From the NCBI GenBank assembly GCA_020205615.1, contig CM035160.1, positions 146,921,991 through 146,985,990 of the forward strand: DNA of 64,000 nucleotides, read 5' to 3'. The notes under the pieces are model-generated. The model saw only the letters and a list, made by a program, of their open reading frames with translations, searched no databases and was not told the DNA's origin. This document shows, piece after piece, positions 12,381-22,767 of the stretch (position 1 is the first letter of the stretch; every line of letters starts with the position of its first letter). Both the position numbers and the translations under genes were made by a program. The DNA comes from Panax quinquefolius (lineage: Eukaryota > Streptophyta > Magnoliopsida > Apiales > Araliaceae).

Positions 12381-12960
12381 CGCGTGTCTTTATTCAAATC
12401 CATAACATGGGCTAAGAAAGCTTGACATCCATTTGTCAATAAACGAATAGCTTTATGATTAGATATGACAAAGGATTGATTTTAATGGTTTAGTTGCTTG
12501 AATTGCATAACAGTTGGTTAGAATATGAAAACTAACAACCTTACGAAAACAATCAATTTTGGCATGATGAGTAGTTAACCAATCAATCCCTAAAATCACA
12601 TCAAAAGCAAGTATCTTTAAAGAGATAAGCATCAACCAAGTAAGGTAATGGTGCCAACTTGAATCAAACAAGATTTATAAACAAAGGATGTGATGAAAGT
12701 TTCTCCTAACGGAGTTTCCACAGATAGGTCAAAGTCTAATTTCTCCTGAGTCAAGTTTAAACGCTTGAGCACATGCGGAGAGATAAATAAATGGGTAAAG
12801 ACCGGTGATCAAGTAAGGTATAAACTTCGCAAGAATTTATAAATAGCTTACCCGTGATCACCTCATATGGGTTCCTCGCATTTTGACCAATCCACAACAA
12901 AACGCCTTCCCGTAACTGCTGACTTTGACTTTTACGGGACATTCTTTTGAGTCACCGTCC
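12381..12960 (-). other. Retropepsin-like protease domain of Element 2
   Basis: The minus strand encodes VITGKLFINSCEVYTLLDHRS, where the family usually has LIDSGSTHSF, then FDVILGIDWLTTHHAKIDC and FRKVVSFHI. This is the RVP_2 pattern found between gag knuckles and reverse transcriptase. The catalytic DSG is damaged at this copy (DHRS), apparently through small changes in a CTC/GG context. The same domain is the source of the relics in the non-autonomous elements at 16510-16900, 41280-41700 and 52900-53330. Confidence 0.9.
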
Positions 12961-13130
12961 CTCATTGAACTAGGTTTCGCTACTGCATAAATCTCGAGCG
13001 ATATTTCCTTCCTTTCCACAATTATAGCATACCTTGAACTTTGTTGTGGGCGCTTTGGATCGATATGTCCCTCTTTTCCGCATTTGTAGCGTATGACCGG
13101 TGGTCGTTCTCCTCCCTTAGAACCGATTCT
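12961..13130 (-). other. Gag CCHC zinc knuckles of Element 2
   Basis: The minus strand reads YKCGKEGHI followed, one frame over, by CYNCGKEGNIAR-like sequence. These are two nucleic-acid-binding knuckles of the gag nucleocapsid. The homologous pair in Element 1 is at 26670-26800. Confidence 0.82.
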
Positions 13131-13550
13131 TGTCAGCGAAGACCGCTGCCTTCATATGGTCATTGTTAAATCTCCTCTTTTAAAATCTCCTTCCGACTCG
13201 CTTCTTCTTCTACTCTCATGGCCGTGATTACCACCCAGAGTGGTTACCATTTTGTCCGTCTTTTTCTTTCTCCTACCGGTTATCGTTGTTTTGTTGACTA
13301 CCATCTCCTAGATGATCCTAGTTGTGGTCCCTTAGTTGACCGTGCACTCGTTATCTCGCTCTAATAATTGAGCCTCACTTACAACATCCTCCCAATAAAG
13401 AGAAAATTTATGAGAAATGAGATCTTGACGACGTATGTCGGGTTTCAAACCTCTAAGAAACATCCGCGTCATCGTTCCTCATTCTCCACCAAATGAGGTG
13501 CAAACCGGATAACTCGCAAAATTTGCCTCAGATCTTTGAGACAATCGCCC
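13131..13550 (-). pseudogene. gag: Element 2 gag, C-terminal part of the capsid region
   Basis: The minus strand encodes RFAPHLVENEE, RMFLRGLKPDIRR and ISHKFSLYWEDVVSEAQLLER across frames, typical of the C-terminal half of a Retrotrans_gag domain. The left neighbour is the knuckle region. The right edge is the insertion site of the non-autonomous element; the gene resumes at 22033. Confidence 0.88.
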
Positions 13551-14091
13551 TGTGAGACCCCAGATTTTATCAATAAAGATTTAAATTTTGTCAAAATAAT
13601 TTTTAATATTATGGTGTGAATTTGAGATAATATTATAGTTGTAGGGGAGTATTTATAAATTTTGCAAAGTATGCAAGTGGTTATATTATATTCGATTGGT
13701 CGGGGAATATTCTTTAGCGAGGAATATTCGTATAACTACTCAATCATTGGTGGACCCCATAATGTAATTATTGTTTGGATTGAGAAAACGACAAAAATAT
13801 TTTATTGAAATAACTATGGAAGTTTTACCGGTTATTCTTGAACTACTCGGTAGTAAAAGTACAAAGAATACGTGTGGTTGTATAGAAAGACACCAGTATT
13901 GATTATCGATGCTTATGTGAGAAGTCACCAACTTGATTCCATTATCACGATTAATAATATGAATTATTATAGGGATAATGACGCTTTGTTTTATTCAGAT
14001 TATTAACGTAATAAAATGTAAACATCTTTTATATAAAATAGAATACTTTATTAAAGTTATTCTATAAATAGAATATATTATATTTTATTAT

Positions 14092-14155
14092 GCATAGTGT
14101 TGCATAGTGTTTTGCATAAGTTTTTGTATAGTATTGCATAGTGGTTTGCATAGTA
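14092..14155 (+). repeat. Short tandem repeat GCATAGTGTT in LTR
   Basis: Four to five imperfect 9-13 bp units built on GCATAGTGTTTT stand upstream of the TATA box. Equivalent blocks occur at about 20155-20220, 38524-38590 and 44897-44960, and in reverse at 49829-49886 and 56028-56092. Confidence 0.8.
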
Positions 14156-14281
14156 AAATATTTTTATATAAATAGAATATATTATATTTTATTTAAAAGA
14201 TTTTTTCTTAAATATGGACCGTCGATTAAAGTAAATCAATCTGACCGCTCATGGATTAGTTACTTATGCATTCCATTTTCC

Positions 14282-14289
14282 TATAAATA
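14282..14289 (+). promoter_or_regulatory. Probable TATA box, LTR of copy 1
   Basis: TATAAATA, preceded by TTTTCC and followed about 40 bp on by a GAGAGAGAAATTATAGAGAG leader. It is conserved at 20348-20355, 38717-38724, 45088-45095 and on the minus strand at 49687-49694 and 55890-55897. Confidence 0.72.
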
Positions 14290-14599
14290 AAGCTCATTCC
14301 TTCATTATTTTCTTACTTAATTCATTGAAACTAGAGAGAGAAATTATAGAGAGGTTATAGAGAGAAAATTATAGAAAGAAGAAGAGTATTCTGCTACTTC
14401 ACTACTTCTATATTCAGGTTTTTTTACTGTAATGGGTGTTATTCTTTCTTCTTGAAGAGAACTTCATTATTCCATTCACTATTATTCTCATTGAATAACT
14501 CTGTAAAAAGTGGCATACCCTATACATAACCTCAGATATACGCCAGATACCCTATACTTGGTGAAATCCTTATGTTATTCCATTGCTTATTATTCTGCT

Positions 14600-14900
14600 T
14601 GAATAACTCAGATATCTGTGCTTTACCCTATACTTGGTGACATTCTTCTATTATTCTCATTGGAACATCCTGTCAGGTGTTTTACACCGACTGGTTCCGC
14701 TTTTTTATTATTACTCCGCTGAACATCCTCATTCACAGGTTTTACACCTTACCGGTTCCGCTTTTATCATTCTCGCTGAATATCCTATCTCGTGTTTTTA
14801 CACCGGATCCGGTTCCATCTTTATTATTCTGTTGGAACATCCCGCTTGCAGTGTGAATTTCACCGACTCGTTCCGTTATTATTATTCTGCTGAATAACTC
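14600..14900 (+). repeat. Degenerate ~60-bp tandem units in U5/leader part of LTR
   Basis: About five units share GGAACATCC, GTTTTACACCG, GGTTCCG and TTATTATTCT. They are present in all LTRs of this family, for example near 20720-20960, 39080-39330 and 45460-45700. Short open frames over these units are by-products of the repetition. Confidence 0.75.
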
Positions 14901-15963
14901 GCCTATGCGGGTACCGCATGCACGGTGATTTCTTTTGTTATTCCATTCTTTATTATACCCAATGGTTAAAACTTTGACTTCTATACTCCATGAAATTAGT
15001 AGAATATCCTTGATATTTGCGTTTCATCCAAAGATCTTTTCATGGAAATATTCTTCCGATCATTCTTGAATTTAACTCTACTGAAACAAATGATCATGTT
15101 GATAATTTGGACGTTAATAATTCATGGATTAAATAATTCTTGAACTTGTTTTATTGAATTATTATGTCATTGTCATCATCCTCATGTTATATTATGTTAT
15201 CTTTGCTTACGTGCATAGATGAACTTAGTATGATTATGACCAGGATCATTCTTGTATAATCACGACTTGATATAAATGATGTGACAAAAGTCCTCAAAGG
15301 CTTCGTGTGAATGCGATGATGGATAGTTTTTGGTATGATTATGACCGTGGGTGATTCTAAGATAGTCGCTGACCATTGATAATTTGATGAAAGTCCTTGG
15401 CCGTGGTACGTGGATGATTAGATGTGGTGGTTTATTTATTGTCGAGTCTCAGTCTCGATAAAAATTGATGAAAACCTTTTAAAACCTAAAAGATAGTAGA
15501 CTTTATTCTCTACTGACTCTTTTAATGGGTTGTTTATTCCGCCGCAGCTTAAACCGGTTGTCTATTGTATTTTATCGCTTTAACATCGTTGAAGGCTAAT
15601 GATAATTTATTCTCGCATTATCTTAGTCATAATATTTCATTCGGGCTAGTTGAGCTCACCTTTTCTTTTCACCGTTCTTCGAAAATGAGAACATAAATTT
15701 GAGACGAGCTCTGGGAACGGAGTAATGGTCCGGAGGATAGCATTAGTAGTCCTCACTATTCGTGAAATAAAGGTGATAATAGTTGTAATGATGACTCCTT
15801 TCGAGTTTGTATAATATCTAGTAGACAATATTTGTATTCAAACTCACGCTTTATGTCAGATTGTACACCTACGCTTAGGTTAGTAAGTTGTATTTGAATT
15901 TATGTACCATGTAAGTGGCGACCCAAGATGGGTGACGATACCCTAATTTTGGGGGCGCCACAA

Positions 15964-15980
15964 TTGGTATCGAGCTTAGG
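15964..15980 (+). other. Primer-binding site of non-autonomous copy 1
   Basis: TTGGTATCGAGCTTAGG lies directly after the 5' LTR. The classic plant Ty3/gypsy site complementary to initiator methionine tRNA is TGGTATCAGAGC; here CAG reads as CG. The same variant is seen in every 5' LTR of the window. Confidence 0.82.
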
Positions 15981-16135
15981 ATATGATCCCGGCCGAGATG
16001 TGAGATAAGAGCTAGGAGGGAGAGACGGGAATTCCTTCGCTAGTATGACCTACCTAAATTTATTTGGTATTTAATTGGCTCATCGAGTATAGGGATAATA
16101 TGTGATATGTTAATTAACCCTTATTTTGTGACAAA

Positions 16136-16515
16136 GGTTTGAGAATGACATCCTAAAATGCTAAGATAAGCAATGAAGCACACGAGAGTGTTGATTCAAA
16201 TTTCAAACAAAAGGTAACGACCAACAACACGATAATAATCTTATCGGTGGCAACGGCTATCGAGCAATGATAACCATCGTGGGGAAATTATCATGCTTAA
16301 GAATGGTAACCACTTCGATGGGTAATCATGGCAAAGATAATAGAAGTGGAAATTTCAAGAAGAGAAGGTCATTTAGCTCGATTTTGTCGTATATAAGTGA
16401 AGTCAAGTCCAGGTGGGATAGGGCACCAAAGGCGGATACTTTACAAAACAAAATCGGTGGTTTCAGAAGAGCGTTTTTCGTGACTTCTCAAAAGTGGGTA
16501 ACCCAACGAAGTTAG
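16136..16515 (+). pseudogene. Gag C-terminal relic in non-autonomous copy 1
   Basis: A frame from 16267 with GNHGKDNRSGNFKKRRSF resembles the linker between capsid and zinc knuckles of the Tekay-type gag. The corresponding Element 2 sequence (about 13130-13260, minus strand) encodes a similar NHG..ENRR..GDFKR-like stretch. The frame then reads onward without recognisable knuckles. It differs from copies 2 and 3, which have an acidic coiled-coil relic at this position. Confidence 0.55.
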
Positions 16516-16900
16516 CAACGGGTTAGTTAATTATAAATTCTTCATAAGTCTATACCTTATTAGATAACCGGTTCTACCCATTCTTTTATCTCTCTTGCTT
16601 GCATTCAACGCTTAAATTTGACTCTAGAGAAATTAGACTTTGATTTATCTATTGAAACTTCGTTGGGAGAAACCTTCGTTACCTCCAATCGCTTATTAAT
16701 CTTGTTGTTTCAAATAAACACTTTCACGCTACTCCGTCGATCTTATCTCTTTGAAAATACTTGCCTTTGAGGTAATTTTTTGAAAACGATTGATTAACTA
16801 CTTATTATTATTCTTTTGTAAGGTTGTTAGCTTTCATATTCCTAACTAACTTTTGTTATACTAATTCAAAGTAACCAAACCCTAAAGTTAATCATTGTTA
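16516..16900 (+). pseudogene. Protease relic in non-autonomous copy 1
   Basis: The nucleotide sequence aligns with the Element 2 protease. It shares TTATAAATTCTTC.TAAGTCTATACCTTA, AGAAATTAGACTTTGATTTATC, GAAACTTCGTTGG and GATTGATTAACTACT segments with 12880-12460 read on the minus strand. No catalytic motif survives in frame. It shows that the interior of the non-autonomous family derives from an autonomous gag-pol element. Confidence 0.72.
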
Positions 16901-18535
16901 TATCAAGCCATAAGTAAAGAGCCCCGATCCTTTCGTTGTTGACTTCCTTGTGTGGAATGCACCGTTTTGACTTTCTGTAGGCGACATCGTGAATGAAGAT
17001 GGCAAGTTTATAGGTATCATTGTGAGGTGCTTATCTAGGTTAAGGGATAGAAGTCACAGCTTGGTATCAATGTAACGTATTATCCAAGTCTTGGATAAGA
17101 GTAGCGCTTTGAATGATATTTCTATCATTAATAAATTTCTTGACGATTCTTGAAGATTTCCTAGCCTACCCTAGAGCGTGAAATCGAATTTTGTATTGAC
17201 CCCAAAGACAAAAACCCATTTCTTAAACCTCAAATATTTCTTCAACTAAAAGGATCTGCATTACGTGGATTATGATGAAAGTCATAATAAAAGTATAAAA
17301 CTAATAAAAATCATGGGTATATGAAGTATTAGTAAGTTTTATGATGAGTTATGTTGGTTAGTATGTGAAAACATGAAAGTTTCTTAGAAATCACAAAGAG
17401 TTGAAAATCAGATTTTAGTGAAAAACGTAACAAGAAATTCAATTGACCATATCTCCTATTATATTTTGAATTTTTGAATGTGGTCAAGTCCTAGAGTTAG
17501 ATCTATGAGTTACCTAACTAATCCAAGTGGAATTACTCAAAAAGGTGTTGTAGATTTTTGTGTGGACTGATTTTAGCAAAGGAGTGCAAAGCTGCAAAAA
17601 CCGAAAAAGCTTCTGCCATGATTTTAGAGAGGCTGTTTCGGCCACATAAATTATGAGAAAAATTCTGGCCTTTTGGGACATGAAAGTATATGGTATAAAG
17701 TATCTCCTGTCCAAAAATGAGCTCATTCTGACATAAAATGAGCAAGTTATGACTATTTCAATATTTAGGTTTTTCCGACGAAAAATGCTATAACCGGAGT
17801 TCTATAACTCCGATGACCATGAAATTTAAACTGGAAGCTCACGTTAACATGTGTAACGTCCTGTCAAGATTTGGGAATTTTTGGAGTTAACCTTGAGGTA
17901 GCTAATTTCTTAAGGAATTAATTAGAAATTGATTTTTGAAAAATAGTAAATGAATTTTAAAAATTCCGAGAAAAATATATTTTCATTATGGGACTATATT
18001 ATGCTAAATCCCAGAAAAGAAATATTTTTGGGACTGATTTGGTATTTTTCATGAAAATAGTTTAGTTACGAACATATGAGTTAAATATGTTATGTGAAGT
18101 AACAAAGTTGAAAATAGGATTTTATGGCTAAAGAATCCTATATAGAGTATATACGCATATTTTTTTTTTGATGAGGATTTGATAATTGGTGATTATATTT
18201 TATGAGTATGGCATTTTGAATGATTAAATGCATTATATGGTAAAGCGTAAACAATTAAGATAAATTATTTATAAATTTAAGTAGTGATTAAAATATTGTT
18301 ATAATATTAATGATATTAGATTATGAGATTATTAAGTGATTGAAAACATGGGGATATTCTTGAATCTCGGATAAATTATATTATAAATGTTTAATATTTA
18401 TCCTTTATCTCATTTGATTGATTCTTTATATCATTATCCTCATGCTTATATTATGTTGAAAGTCATCTACGTGGCAGAAGTGCGTATAGATGGACTTGGT
18501 ATGATTATGACCAGGATTGTTCGGTATAATCATAA
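16901..18535 (+). other. Conserved non-coding interior of non-autonomous copy 1
   Basis: No domain is recognisable. The sequence is shared nearly collinearly with 41700-43320 of copy 2 and, in reverse, 52900-51300 of copy 3. It includes an unusual stretch near 17450-17880 with CCAAGTGGAATTACT and GTATCTCCTGTCCAAAAATG that looks like captured plant DNA. No source gene was recognised. Confidence 0.6.
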
Positions 18536-19140
18536 CCGTAAATGAATACACGATTATCTTTGGCCGTAGTGCATGGATAATTGTGGTCGTGATACTAATA
18601 AATACACGATTATCTTTGGTCAGTAGTGCATGGATAATTTGTGGTCGTGATACTAATGAATACACATTATCTTTGGTAGTAGTGCATGGATAATTTGTGG
18701 TCGTGATACTTAATGAATACACAATTATCTTTGGTCGTAGTGCATGGATAATTTGTGGTCGTGATATTAATGAATACACAATTATCTTTGGTAGTAGTGC
18801 TTGGATAATTTGTGGTCGTCGTGATATTAATGAATACACAATTATCTTTGCCGTAGAAGTGCATGGATAATTTGTGGTCGTGATACTAATGAATACACAA
18901 TTATCTTTGGTAGTAGTGCATGGATAATTTGTGGTCGTGATACTAATGAATACACGATTATCTTTGGTAGTAGTGCATGGATAATTTGTGGTCGTGATAC
19001 TAATGAATACACAATTATCTTTGGTAGTAGTGCTTGGATAATTTGTGGTCGTGATACTTAATGAATACACAATTATCTTTGCCTGTAGTGCATGGATAAT
19101 TCGTGGTCGTGATACTAATGAATATCCTCGGCTCAGTAGT
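18536..19140 (+). repeat. 57-bp tandem array in non-autonomous copy 1 (about 10 units)
   Basis: Head-to-tail units contain AATACACGATTATCTTTGG, TAGTGCATGGATAATTTGTGG and TCGTGATACTAATG. The period is about 57 bp, a multiple of three, so long frames stay open by chance on the minus strand (18426-19070). Unit differences cluster at the GGCC/CAG/CG bases. Confidence 0.92.
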
Positions 19141-19595
19141 GCGGTGGATGATTCAATGATATGGATTAATTATTGAAATGAGTCTCAAAGAATGAAATAT
19201 TAATTCATGGATGTGGTAAAAGTCATCTTTGTCAGTAGTGTATTGATAGACTTTGGTATGATTATGACCACGGATTATTCGGTATAATCATCGATCAGAA
19301 TTGAAAACACGAATATCCTTAGCCAATAAAGGTGCATGGATAATTCATGGTTGTGATACTATTAAGTCGAGTCTCAAAGATTATTGGTTTTACGCTTATA
19401 TATCTTTGGCCCAGTAGTAAAAAGATGAATTATTAATAAATATCTTTGGCCCGTAGTGCAAAGATGAATTGTTAATGAATATCTTTGGGCGGATTGCAAA
19501 GATGAACTTAATATTTTCAACGATAAAGATATTCAAGGTATCCTCACCTCTTTATCATACGTGTATGTACCCTAATTTCGAGGGCTAAATTCCAT

Positions 19596-19607
19596 AAGGA
19601 GGGGAGA
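19596..19607 (+). other. Polypurine tract of non-autonomous copy 1
   Basis: AAGGAGGGGAGA abuts the 3' LTR. The equivalent in copy 2 is at 44336-44347. Confidence 0.83.
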
Positions 19608-19608
19608 T

Positions 19609-22032
19609 TGTGAGACCCCGATTTTATCAATAAAGATTTAAATTTTGTCAAAATAATTTTTAATATTATGGTGTGAATTTGAGATAATATTATAGTTGTG
19701 GGTAGTATTTATAAATTTTGCAAAGTATGCAAGTGGTTATATTATATTCGATTGGTCTGGGAATATTCGGTTTAGCAGGAATATTCGCATAAACTACTCA
19801 ATCATTGGTGGACCCCACAATGTAATTATTGTCTGATTGAGAAAACGATAAAAATATTTTATTGAAATAACTACGGAAGTTTTACCGTGTTAGTTCTTGT
19901 TGAACTACTTTCGGTAGTAAAAGTACAAGAATACGTGTGGTTGCATAGTAGCACACACCAGATTGATTATCGATTCTTATGTGAGAAGTCACTCATTTGA
20001 TTCCATTATCATCGATTAATAATATGAATTATTATAATGATAATGACGCTTTGTTTTATTCAGATTATTAACGTAATAAAATAGAAATATCTTTTATATA
20101 AAATAGAATACTTTATTAAAGTTATTCTATAAATAGAATATATTATATTTTATTATGCATAGTGTTGCATAGTGTTTTGCATAGTGTTTTGTATAGTATT
20201 GCATAGTGTTTGCATAGTAAAATGTTTTTATATAAATAGAATATATTATATTTTATTTAAAAGATTTTTCTTTAAATATGGACCGTCAGATTAAAGTAAA
20301 TCAATCTGGACCGTTCATGGATTAGTTACTTATGCATTCCATTTTCCTATAAATAAAGCTCATTCCTTCATTATTTTCTTAATTAATTCATTGAAACTCT
20401 AGAGAGAGAAATTATAGAGAGAAGCTTACATAGAGAGAAAATTATAGAAAGAAGAAGAGTATTCTCGCTACTTCACTACTTCTATATTCAGCCTTTTTTA
20501 CGGTAATGGGTGTTATTCTTTCTTCAAGAAGAGAACTTCATTATTCCATTCACTATTATTCTCGCTGGAATAACTCGTAAAAGTGGCATACCCTATACAT
20601 AACCTCGTATACGCTGTGATACCCTATACTTGGTGAAATCCTTATGTTATTCCATTGCTTATTATTCTCATTGGAATAACTCAGATACGCTGGTTTACCT
20701 ATATACTTGGTGACATTCTTCTATTATTCTCGTTGGAACATCCTGCTCATGTGTTTTACAATTTTACCGGTTCCGCTTTTTATTATTCTGCTGGAACATC
20801 CTGCTCGTGTGTTTTACACCGGACCGGTTCCGTCTTTATCATTCTCGCTGAATATCCTATCTCATTTTTTACCGGATCCGGTTCCATCTTTATTATTCTT
20901 TGAACATCCTGCTTGCAAAGTGAATTTCACCCCGACCGGTTCCGTTATTATTATTCTGTTGAATAACTCGCCTTGCCAAGTACCGCATGCACGGTGATTT
21001 CTTTTGTTATTCCATTCTTTATTATACCCAAATTGGTTAAAACTTTGACTTCTATACTCCATGAAATTAGTAGAATATCCTTGATATTTGCGTTTCATCC
21101 AAAGATCTTTTCATGGAAATATTCTTCCGATCATTCTTGAATTTAACTCTACGAAAACAAAGATCATATTGATAATTTGGACGTTAATAATTCATGGATT
21201 AAATAATTCTTGAACTTGTTTTATTGAATTATTATGTCATTGTCATCATCCTCATGTTATATTATGTTATCTTTGCTTACGTGCAGATAGATGAACTTAG
21301 TATGATTATGACCAGGATCATTCGGTATAATCACGACTTGATATAAATGATGTGACAAAAGTCCTCGATGGGTCTGTAATGCAATGATGGATAGTTTTTG
21401 GTATGATTATGACCGTGGGTGATTCGGTATAGTCATGACCATTGATAATTTGATGAAAATCCTTGACCGTGGTACGAGGATGATTAGATGTGGTGGTTTA
21501 TTTATTAAAATCGAGTCTCAAATGATAAAAATTTATGAAAACCTTTTAAAACCTAAAAGATAGTAGACTTTATTCTCTACTTGACTCTTTTTAATGGGTT
21601 GTTTATTCCGCTATGCTTAAACCGGTTGTCTATTGTATTTTATCGCTTTAACACTCGTTGAAGGCTAATGATAATTTATTCTCGCATTATCTTAGTCATA
21701 ATATTTCTTCATCGGGCTAGTTGAGCTCACCTTTTTTTTCATCGTTCTCTTCAGAAATGAGAACATAGTCGGGACGAAGTCGGGGAACGGAGTAATGGTC
21801 CGTAGGATAGCATTAGTAGTCCTCACTATTCTCGTGAAATAGTGTGATAATAGTTGTAATGAGGACTCTTTTTGAGTTTGTATAATATCTAGTAGACAAT
21901 ATTTGTATTCAAACTCACAATTTATGTCGTATTGTACCTACGGCGCTAGGTTAGTAAGTTGTATTTGAATTTATGTACCATGTAAGTGGCGACCCAAGAT
22001 GGGTGACGATACCTAATTTTGGGGGCGCTACA
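19609..22032 (+). repeat. 3' LTR of non-autonomous copy 1 (2.4 kb)
   Basis: Starts TGTGAGACCCCGATTTTATC and ends GGGGGCGCTACA. It is nearly identical to 13551-15962. The first visible difference is CCCCAGATT versus CCCCGATT, an example of the CAG-to-CG differences seen throughout. TATA box at 20348-20355. Confidence 0.95.
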
Positions 22033-22740
22033 CCGCCATGTTGTTCTCGCCACGCTTGCTAATAAACTCCACTTCCTTCATATGATTTAACACTTTCGTG
22101 AAAGTATTTGTCATTAAATAGTTTTTAAACGCTCCCAAGACATGCTGAAAAGCAATGGATGGGTACACTTCACGAGACTCCCACCAAAGAAGATCCGCCT
22201 CGCCACGGAACATAAAGGTGGCGAATGGAACCTTCGTTCCTCCGTGCATCCCAAGACATCTAATATCTTGGTAATTTGTTGACCCATGTTTCGCCCATGA
22301 TCGGATCCGCTTTCCCTTAAATTCGTGGTCCCAACTCTTTGAATCGCTTGGTTGTGACAACCCGTGAATTGCTATCATTTCTCCTCAGATTTTGAACACG
22401 AGTCTCCTCGTTCGATTTTTGCATGAACCGCAAAAAACTTCTAAACATCCCCTCGCTCATCATCTCGCTTCGATGGTGTTGTTCACAGGAGGAACATTGC
22501 CACTGTTGTACGCGTTCTCCTCGCTGGTGAGTACAGCATCTCCACGGCCTCATTTCCATTGTTAATATTCTCAATCGACATTCTCAAATCATGTCAATAA
22601 AACAAGGGTTAATTAAGGAAATCAATATATCACATAATATCCCTATATATCGACCAACTAACAAATAAGCTTAGGTAGGACACACTAGCGAAGGATTTAC
22701 TCGCCACTCCCTCCTAATTCTATTCCCCATCTCCGCCAGA
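22033..22740 (-). pseudogene. gag: Element 2 gag, N-terminal and capsid part
   Basis: The minus strand encodes KVPFATFMFRGEADLLWWES (capsid core), NYLMTNTFTKVLNHMKEVEF and ISKRGENNMAV, matching the Retrotrans_gag pattern (ATY.L.GEA..WW.....FK..F...YFP......KE.EF..L.QG.M.V). Upstream, a short stretch with GMFRSFLRFMQKSNEETRVQ precedes it in another frame. The gene is cut at 22033 by the non-autonomous element and continues at 13550. The start codon cannot be fixed because the N-terminal frame is broken. Confidence 0.88.
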
Positions 22741-22749
22741 GATCATATC

Positions 22750-22766
22750 CCTAAGCTCGATACCAA
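22750..22766 (-). other. Primer-binding site of Element 2
   Basis: The minus strand reads TTGGTATCGAGCTTAGG immediately inside the 5' LTR, the same variant methionine-tRNA site as in the non-autonomous elements. Confidence 0.85.
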
Positions 22767-22767
22767 C

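Larger units (their letters stand above)
9503..13550 (-). pseudogene. pol: Element 2 gag (3' part)-pol polyprotein, frameshifted
   Basis: This continuous minus-strand homology reads, from right to left, gag C-terminal part with CCHC knuckles, protease, reverse transcriptase, RNase H, integrase and chromo-like tail. It makes the whole enzymatic machinery of a Ty3/gypsy element. No single frame stays open: single-base losses, several of them inside CGG or CG, shift the frame repeatedly. For example, the integrase core is readable as GVPVSIV then breaks where TTTCGGAT is expected and TTTGGAT is found. The motifs themselves are well kept, which suggests either recent decay or sequencing error. 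The 5' end is cut at 13550 by the non-autonomous LTR element. Confidence 0.92.
13551..15962 (+). repeat. 5' LTR of non-autonomous copy 1 (2.4 kb)
   Basis: Starts TGTGAGACCCCAGATTTTATC and ends GGGGGCGCCACA. It shares its plan with the LTRs at 19609, 37974, 44348 and (minus) 48021 and 54219. The plan is a U3 of about 730 bp, a GCATAGTGTT-type short repeat (14092-14155), a TATA box, a GAGAGA-rich leader, then degenerate units of about 60 bp of the form GGAACATCCT...GTTTTACACCG..GGTTCCG..TTATTATTCT (14600-14900). Confidence 0.95.
13551..22032 (+). mobile_element. Non-autonomous large-LTR retrotransposon (LARD-like), copy 1
   Basis: The copy comprises two directly repeated 2.4 kb LTRs (13551-15962 and 19609-22032), a primer-binding site right after the first, a polypurine tract right before the second, and a 3.65 kb interior with no intact gene. 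It lies inside gag of Element 2 in the opposite orientation. The target duplication is read as CGCCC / CCGCC, one base out of register. The interior contains a gag/protease relic of the Tekay-type family and a 57-bp tandem array. It shares the primer-binding site and the distal LTR end with Elements 1 and 2, so those or their relatives are plausible helpers. Confidence 0.93.

Noticed and set aside
16901..18535. Possible captured host gene in the non-autonomous interior
   Set aside because: The text is conserved between copies but has no sustained open frame and no recognisable protein motif, so no gene call is justified.
18426..19070. 214-residue minus-strand open frame rich in ISITTTNYPCTTTKDN repeats
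   Set aside because: It only reflects the 57-bp tandem array, whose length is a multiple of three and which happens to lack stops in that frame. It is not conserved as a frame in the other two copies.
18536..19140. A CRISPR array was considered for the regular repeats
   Set aside because: The units are contiguous tandem repeats with no unique spacers, and the sequence is a plant nuclear retrotransposon interior.
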